10,960 nucleotides of DNA from DATAYA01 sp036272815 (lineage in GTDB: Bacteria; Pseudomonadota; Alphaproteobacteria; Acetobacterales; Acetobacteraceae). This document shows, piece after piece, positions 7,140 through 10,960 of this stretch. The position numbers and the translations under genes were made by a program. The stretch is taken from the NCBI GenBank assembly GCA_036272815.1, contig DATAYA010000038.1:1-10960 (forward strand), written 5' to 3'. A model generated the notes under the pieces. It worked only from the letters and a program-made list of their open reading frames with translations. It ran no database searches and was not told where the DNA came from. The number at the start of each line of letters is the position of its first letter. Positions within the stretch are counted from its first letter, which is position 1.

Positions 7140-8416
7140 CCGCCGTCGTCCCGCACGCCGCGACCGCCAGTGCGACGCAGTCCTTCCTTGCGCGCTTCGA
7201 GGGGTTGCGGGACCGCCTGCCCGGCGAGCGCGCGGCCCGCGCCGCCGCCGCCCGTGCGTTCCGCGCGACGGGGTTGCCCGGGCCGCGCGACGAGGCATGG
7301 AAATACACTTCGCTGCGCCCGCTGACCGATGCAGCCTTTCAGGAGCCGCTAACCAGCATCACACCGCCGCCGGACATCCTCGGGCGGCTGCCGGCGCTCG
7401 ACATCCCGCGTCTGGTGTTTCTCGACGGGCGCTGGTGCGAGGACCTCTCGGTGCTGCCCGAGGCGGCGGCGTTCTCGCGCTTCGTCACGACGCCGGATTT
7501 CGGCCGCCTCGCGCGGCCGGAGGAGCAGCCGCTGGTCGCGCTGAACACGATGATGGCCGAGGACGGCGCGCAGCTTCGCGTGGCCGATGGCGCCGATGGC
7601 GGGACGGTGCTGCTGGCGAGCCTCGCTGCCGACCTGCACGGCCGCCCCGTCGCGTTCCATCCGCGGCATGCGATCCATCTCGGCGCCGGCGCGCGCCTCA
7701 CGCTGATCGAGATTGCCGCCGGCGAGGGCATCTATCTGCATAATCCCGTCACCGAGATCGTGCTCGGCGCCGACGCGGTGTTGGCCCATGTGCGGCTTCA
7801 GGAGGAGGATCTGCGTGCGTTCCACCTCGCCACGGTCAATCTCGAACTCGCCGAGCGGGCGCGGTACCAGGCGACGTGGCTTGGGCTTGGCGCGCGCCTC
7901 GCGCGGTGCGAGCTGCATGCGCGGCTGCGCGGCGCCGGCGGCGCGCTCCGCGTGACGGCCGCTCAGCTTGGCCGGCTGCAACAGCATTCGGATCTGACCA
8001 GCGTGATCGCGCATGACGCACCCGGCTGCGCCTCCCGCCAGCTCGTGCGCAGCGTGCTCGCGGGGCGCTCGCGGGGCGTGTTCCAGGGCCGCATCGAGGT
8101 CGCCCGCGCGGCCCAGAAGACCGACGGCTATCAGATGAACCAGACGCTGCTGCTCTCCCCCGACGCGGAGAGCGACAGCAAGCCCGAGCTGGAAATCTTC
8201 GCCGACGACGTGAAGTGCAGCCACGGCGCCACCGTGGGCGAACTCGACGCCGAGCAGCTTTTTTATCTGCGCAGCCGCGGCATCCCCGTCGCCGAGGCGC
8301 GCGCGATCCTGGTCGGCGCGTTTCTCCAGGAGGTGCTGGAGACCGCCGAGGACGACGGTGCGCGGGCGATGCTGGAGACGGCGGTGGCGCAATGGCCCCT
8401 GAAGGATGCGGCATGA
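7136..8416 (+). CDS. sufD: SufD, Fe-S cluster assembly scaffold subunit
   Basis: A 426-residue paralogue of SufB that pairs with it in SufBC2D. The N-terminus is helical and variable, then RDEAWKYTSLRPL marks the family. The C-terminal beta-helix ends with LEIFADDVKCSHGATVGELD; H363 here corresponds to the SufD histidine (H360 in E. coli) that lies at the cluster-forming interface with SufB. LFYLRSRGIPVAEARAILV follows, matching the C-terminal helices. The start is GTG 7136, overlapping the sufC stop by 4 nt (GTGA), with GGAGG 4 nt upstream. The open frame continues upstream through sufC but is noncoding there. Sequence conservation is lower than for SufB, as is usual for SufD. Confidence 0.97.
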   Translation: MTAVVPHAATASATQSFLARFEGLRDRLPGERAARAAAARAFRATGLPGPRDEAWKYTSLRPLTDAAFQEPLTSITPPPDILGRLPALDIPRLVFLDGRWCEDLSVLPEAAAFSRFVTTPDFGRLARPEEQPLVALNTMMAEDGAQLRVADGADGGTVLLASLAADLHGRPVAFHPRHAIHLGAGARLTLIEIAAGEGIYLHNPVTEIVLGADAVLAHVRLQEEDLRAFHLATVNLELAERARYQATWLGLGARLARCELHARLRGAGGALRVTAAQLGRLQQHSDLTSVIAHDAPGCASRQLVRSVLAGRSRGVFQGRIEVARAAQKTDGYQMNQTLLLSPDAESDSKPELEIFADDVKCSHGATVGELDAEQLFYLRSRGIPVAEARAILVGAFLQEVLETAEDDGARAMLETAVAQWPLKDAA

Positions 8417-9633
8417 TGGACGTGCAGCGCATCCGCCGGGATTTCCCGATCCTGTCGCAGACCATCCGCGGCAAGCCCTTCGTGTTCCTCGACAGCGCCG
8501 CCTCGGCGCAGAAGCCGCGAGCCGTGATCGATGCGATGTCGGCGGCGATGGAGACCCAGTACGCCAACGTCCATCGCGGCCTGCACTGGATGAGCGAGCG
8601 CACCACCGACGCCTACGAGGCCGCCCGCCGTGCCTGTGCCCGCCTGCTCGGCGCCCGCGACGAGGCGGAGATCGTGTTCGTGCGCAACAGCACCGAGGCG
8701 ATCAACCTCGTCGCGCACAGCTACGGCCGGCACCTGCTCCGCCCAGATCAGGCAGTGCTCATCAGCGAGATGGAGCACCACTCCAACATCGTCCCCTGGC
8801 AGTTGCTGCGCGACGACCGCGGCATCGAGCTGCGCGTCGCCCCGGTGACCGACCAGGGCGAGCTGGACATGGCCGCGTACGAGGCGCTGCTCGCCGACGG
8901 CCGGGTGGGGCTGGTCGCGATCACGCATATGAGCAACGTGCTCGGCACCTGCACGCCGGCCGCCCGGATCGCTGCGATCGCGCACGCGCACGGCGCGCTG
9001 GTGCTGTTCGACGGCAGCCAGGCAGCGGTGCATCGCCGCGTCGACGTCCAGGCGATCGACGCCGATTTCTACTGCTTCACCGGCCACAAGCTCTACGGCC
9101 CCACCGGGATCGGCGTGCTCTGGGCGCGACGCGGCCTGCTGGACGCGATGCCGCCCTTCCTCGGCGGCGGCGAGATGATCGCAACCGTCAGCTTCGAGCG
9201 CAGCACCTGGGCCGAGGTGCCGCACAAGTTCGAGGCCGGCACGCCCGCGATCCTGGAGGCGATCGGCCTCGGCGCTGCGATCGAATACGTCGAGGCGATC
9301 GGCTTCGACGCCATCACCGCGCACGAAGCCTCGCTGGTGGAGCACGCGGCGGCGATGCTGGGGGCCATGCCGGGCCTGCGCGTGCTCGGCGCCGCGCAGG
9401 ACCGCGGCGGCGTGTTCTCCTTCGCGATGGAGGGCGCGCACGCGCATGACGTGGCGACGCTGCTCGATCACCAGGGCATCGCGGTGCGCGCCGGCAATCA
9501 CTGCGCCGAGCCGCTGATGCGCCGCTTCGGCGTCGACAGCTCCGCCCGCGCGAGCTTCGGCCTCTACACGACGCATGAGGAAATCGACGCGCTCGCCGGC
9601 GGGCTGGCGCGCGTGCGGGAGTTCTTTGCGTAG
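8413..9633 (+). CDS. sufS: SufS, group II cysteine desulfurase
   Basis: A 406-residue PLP enzyme, equal in length to E. coli SufS. It removes sulfur from L-cysteine, giving alanine and an enzyme persulfide. The PLP-binding lysine is K226 in FTGHKLYGPTGIG, MEHHSN holds the ring-stacking histidine, and the persulfide cysteine is C364 in VRAGNHCAEPLM; both numbers equal those of E. coli. H345 in the AHAHDVATLLD segment lines up with the histidine (H342 in Bacillus subtilis SufS) that takes a zinc ligand position in SufU, whereas E. coli SufS as I recall has Tyr there. This fits the presence of sufU and absence of sufE. The usual HHC is NHC here (N362). The ATG at 8413 overlaps the sufD stop (ATGA) and has GAAGGA 6 nt upstream; a second ATG follows at once. 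Confidence 0.97.
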   Translation: MMDVQRIRRDFPILSQTIRGKPFVFLDSAASAQKPRAVIDAMSAAMETQYANVHRGLHWMSERTTDAYEAARRACARLLGARDEAEIVFVRNSTEAINLVAHSYGRHLLRPDQAVLISEMEHHSNIVPWQLLRDDRGIELRVAPVTDQGELDMAAYEALLADGRVGLVAITHMSNVLGTCTPAARIAAIAHAHGALVLFDGSQAAVHRRVDVQAIDADFYCFTGHKLYGPTGIGVLWARRGLLDAMPPFLGGGEMIATVSFERSTWAEVPHKFEAGTPAILEAIGLGAAIEYVEAIGFDAITAHEASLVEHAAAMLGAMPGLRVLGAAQDRGGVFSFAMEGAHAHDVATLLDHQGIAVRAGNHCAEPLMRRFGVDSSARASFGLYTTHEEIDALAGGLARVREFFA

Positions 9634-10109
9634 TGTTCGACGATCTGCGCGACCTCTACCAGGAGGTCATCCTCGATCACGGACGGCGCCCGCGCCACGC
9701 CGGCCGGCTGGCGGCGTTCGACGCCTCGGCGAAGGGCGACAACCCGATGTGCGGCGACCGCGTCGAGGTGTTCGTACATCTTGCGCCGGACGGCACCATT
9801 GCCGATCTGGGGTTCGAGGCGCGCGGCTGCGCAATCAGCGTGGCGTCGGCCGACCTGATGGCTGAAGTTGCGCGCGGCCGCACGCCCGATGCGGCGCGCG
9901 CCCTGTTCGCGCGTTTCTCCGAGATGGTGCGCACGGGGGAGGGCGCGGACGACCCGGAGTTGGAGCGCCTGGCACCGCTCGCGGGCGTGCACGAGTTCCC
10001 ATCGCGCATCAAATGCGCGACGCTGCCGTGGCACGCGATGGCCGCGGCCCTCGATGCTGCAAAGGATGCCGCGAAGGACGCCGCGGCAAAGGAGACTGGC
10101 CGTGGATGA
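9633..10109 (+). CDS. sufU: SufU, zinc-type sulfur acceptor for SufS (IscU/NifU family)
   Basis: A 158-residue IscU-fold protein. Its start MFDDLRDLYQEVILDHGRRPR is typical. The zinc/cluster ligands are C40 and D42 (NPMCGDR), C66 (GCAIS) and C128 (SRIKCATLPWHAM). The stretch of about 60 residues between the last two cysteines, with the RTGEGADDPELERLAPLAGV insertion, marks the SufU type rather than IscU, which also carries an LPPVK HscA motif not seen here. SufU binds zinc and relays persulfide sulfur from SufS to SufBCD. The C-terminal tail (DAAKDAAKDAAAKE) is a short Ala/Lys/Asp repeat that looks like a solvent-exposed helix. GTG 9633 overlaps the sufS stop by one base (TAGTG); a GGGAG lies 11 nt upstream. 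No sufE gene is in the operon. Confidence 0.94.
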   Translation: MFDDLRDLYQEVILDHGRRPRHAGRLAAFDASAKGDNPMCGDRVEVFVHLAPDGTIADLGFEARGCAISVASADLMAEVARGRTPDAARALFARFSEMVRTGEGADDPELERLAPLAGVHEFPSRIKCATLPWHAMAAALDAAKDAAKDAAAKETGRG

Positions 10110-10467
10110 TGTGACAGCCGCCCCGGTGCACGGCGCCTGGACGCCCGAGGGCGAGACCGAGCCGGCGCCCACCGAGGATGCAGTGATCGCCGCGATCGGC
10201 ACCGTCTTCGATCCGGAAATCCCCGTGAACATCTACGAACTCGGCCTGATCTACGCGATCGAGCTGGGCGACGACGGCCGCGTGAAGGTCGAGATGACGC
10301 TGACCGCGCCCGGCTGTCCGAGCGCGCAGGAACTGCCGGTGCAGGTGCGCGAGGCGGTGATGTCCGTCCCCGGCGTGTCCGACGCGGACGTGCAGGTGGT
10401 CTGGGACCCGCCGTGGGACCCGAGCCGCATGTCCGACGAAGCCCGCCTCTCCCTCAACATGTATTGA
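10102..10467 (+). CDS. sufT: SufT, DUF59/MIP18-family Fe-S maturation protein
   Basis: A 121-residue protein with a variable acidic N-terminus (about 25 residues) and a DUF59 domain. The landmarks are VFDPEIPVNIYELGLIY (about 35-51, with D37 and E39), VKVEMTLTAPGCPSAQELP with the conserved C72, and VQVVWDPPWDPSRMSDEARL near the C-terminus. DUF59 proteins (SufT, PaaD, eukaryotic CIA2/MIP18) assist transfer of clusters to target enzymes. SufT in Gram-positive bacteria is an auxiliary factor needed under high demand for cluster proteins. The DPPWxPxxMSDxAR ending is shared by SUF-operon members and PaaD, and the SUF context decides between them. GTG 10102 is preceded by AAAGGAG (10088-10094, 7 nt spacing) and overlaps sufU by 8 nt. 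Confidence 0.94.
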   Translation: MDDVTAAPVHGAWTPEGETEPAPTEDAVIAAIGTVFDPEIPVNIYELGLIYAIELGDDGRVKVEMTLTAPGCPSAQELPVQVREAVMSVPGVSDADVQVVWDPPWDPSRMSDEARLSLNMY

Positions 10468-10476
10468 GCCAGGATT

Positions 10477-10860
10477 ATGAGCACCACCACCGCCGAACCC
10501 CGTACCCGCCGCGCCCTGCCGCCGCTGATGCAGCTCACTGATGCCGCCGCCGACCGGCTGCGCGCGCTCTATGCCAAGGGCGAAACGGCGGGCGGCCAGG
10601 AGGGGATGCTGTTGCGCATCGGCGTCAAGACGAAGGGCTGCTCCGGCATGTCCTACGAGATGAGCTGGGTCGAGGCGCCGGGACCGGGCGACGAGGTGGT
10701 CTCCGATCGCGGCCTCACCGTTCTGGTGGACCGAAAGGCGACGCTGTTCCTGATCGGGACGGTGATGGACTACCAGACCCACGCGCTCGAATCGGGGTTC
10801 ACCTTCACCAATCCCAACGAGAAGGGGCGGTGCGGGTGTGGGGAGAGTTTTCACGTCTGA
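10477..10860 (+). CDS. sufA: SufA, A-type Fe-S cluster carrier
   Basis: A 127-residue HesB/IscA-family protein. The three conserved cysteines are present: C55 in TKGCSGMSY and the C-terminal pair C119 and C121 in GRCGCGESF. The family core is complete: LTDAAADRLRAL, LLRIGVKTKGC, LVDRKATLFLIGTVMDY and GFTFTNPNEKGRCGCG. The first 17 residues are a variable extension. A-type carriers accept clusters from SufBCD and pass them to apo-enzymes. It follows sufT by 9 bp with AGGA just upstream of the ATG. It is the last recognisable gene of the operon. IscA and ErpA share the fold; SufA is chosen from context. Confidence 0.94.
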   Translation: MSTTTAEPRTRRALPPLMQLTDAAADRLRALYAKGETAGGQEGMLLRIGVKTKGCSGMSYEMSWVEAPGPGDEVVSDRGLTVLVDRKATLFLIGTVMDYQTHALESGFTFTNPNEKGRCGCGESFHV

Positions 10861-10960
10861 TACCTGAGACGCTGCGTTCGCCGCCGACGAAGCCGCTCCA
10901 GGTGGCACAGCTTGCCGTTGCGCCTTGAATGATATCGAGCCGAACCGTCAGGCCACGGCC
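10861..10960. other. Operon downstream flank, no gene recognised
   Basis: No coding signature is clear on either strand. ACCTG (10862-10866) and CAGGT (10899-10903) are inverted, but far apart and without a T-run, so no terminator is called. A minus-strand frame ends at a TGA around 10855-10857 but matches nothing I recognise. A gene could begin or end beyond the right edge. Confidence 0.4.

Noticed and set aside
8263..9576. Minus-strand ORF of 437 codons opposite sufS
   Set aside because: Antisense shadow of a conserved gene; composition is that of reversed GC-rich codons.
10861..10910. Inverted ACCTG...CAGGT after sufA as a terminator
   Set aside because: The arms are only 5 bp, over 30 bases apart, and there is no T-run.

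Overview
The window reads as chromosomal DNA of a GC-rich alphaproteobacterium, most likely Rhodospirillales/Acetobacteraceae. That placement is inferred from a base composition near 70% GC, heavy GTG/TTG start use, and the order regulator-sufB-sufC-sufD-sufS-sufU-sufT-sufA. No rRNA, tRNA, CRISPR array or intact mobile element was found.

Left part (1-1740): a low-density, eroded stretch. At the edge lies the N-terminus of a carotenoid oxygenase (minus strand, cut by the window end, about 60% GC in the first 240 bases and so lower than the SUF genes). A tiny lipoprotein-like ORF lies just upstream of it. Next comes a tyrosine-recombinase (integrase) remnant broken by at least three indels and lacking its catalytic domain, and then a short C-terminal scrap of an ATP-grasp acyl/acetate-CoA ligase. 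The area looks like an old integration site that has decayed.

Middle part (1739-4436): a minus-strand pair (SDR-family 3-hydroxyacyl-CoA dehydrogenase followed by a small exported protein) faces away from a plus-strand four-helix membrane protein of the DUF4239 type. Three tandem 17-bp repeats lie between the divergent genes. The membrane protein converges on a 50-residue highly charged small protein. A 7-bp tandem repeat and a hairpin sit at the point of convergence. The 226-bp gap before the SUF operon carries a 13-bp direct repeat and a short palindrome.

Right part (4437-10860): a complete eight-gene SUF iron-sulfur cluster assembly operon on the plus strand. It encodes an Rrf2-type regulator with three cluster-ligand cysteines, the SufBCD scaffold/ATPase complex, the cysteine desulfurase SufS, the zinc-type sulfur acceptor SufU (no SufE), the DUF59 protein SufT and the A-type carrier SufA. 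Junctions are a 4-nt gap, a 1-nt overlap, two 4-nt overlaps, a 1-nt overlap, an 8-nt overlap and a 9-nt gap, which implies one mRNA with coupled translation. SufS mobilises sulfur from cysteine, SufU relays it to SufBC2D where the cluster is built, SufA and SufT help deliver it, and the regulator senses cluster supply.

I do not see a wholly new system. The most useful leads are the SufS/SufU pairing signature in a proteobacterium, the small charged protein divergent from the operon, and the repeat elements in the intergenic gaps.
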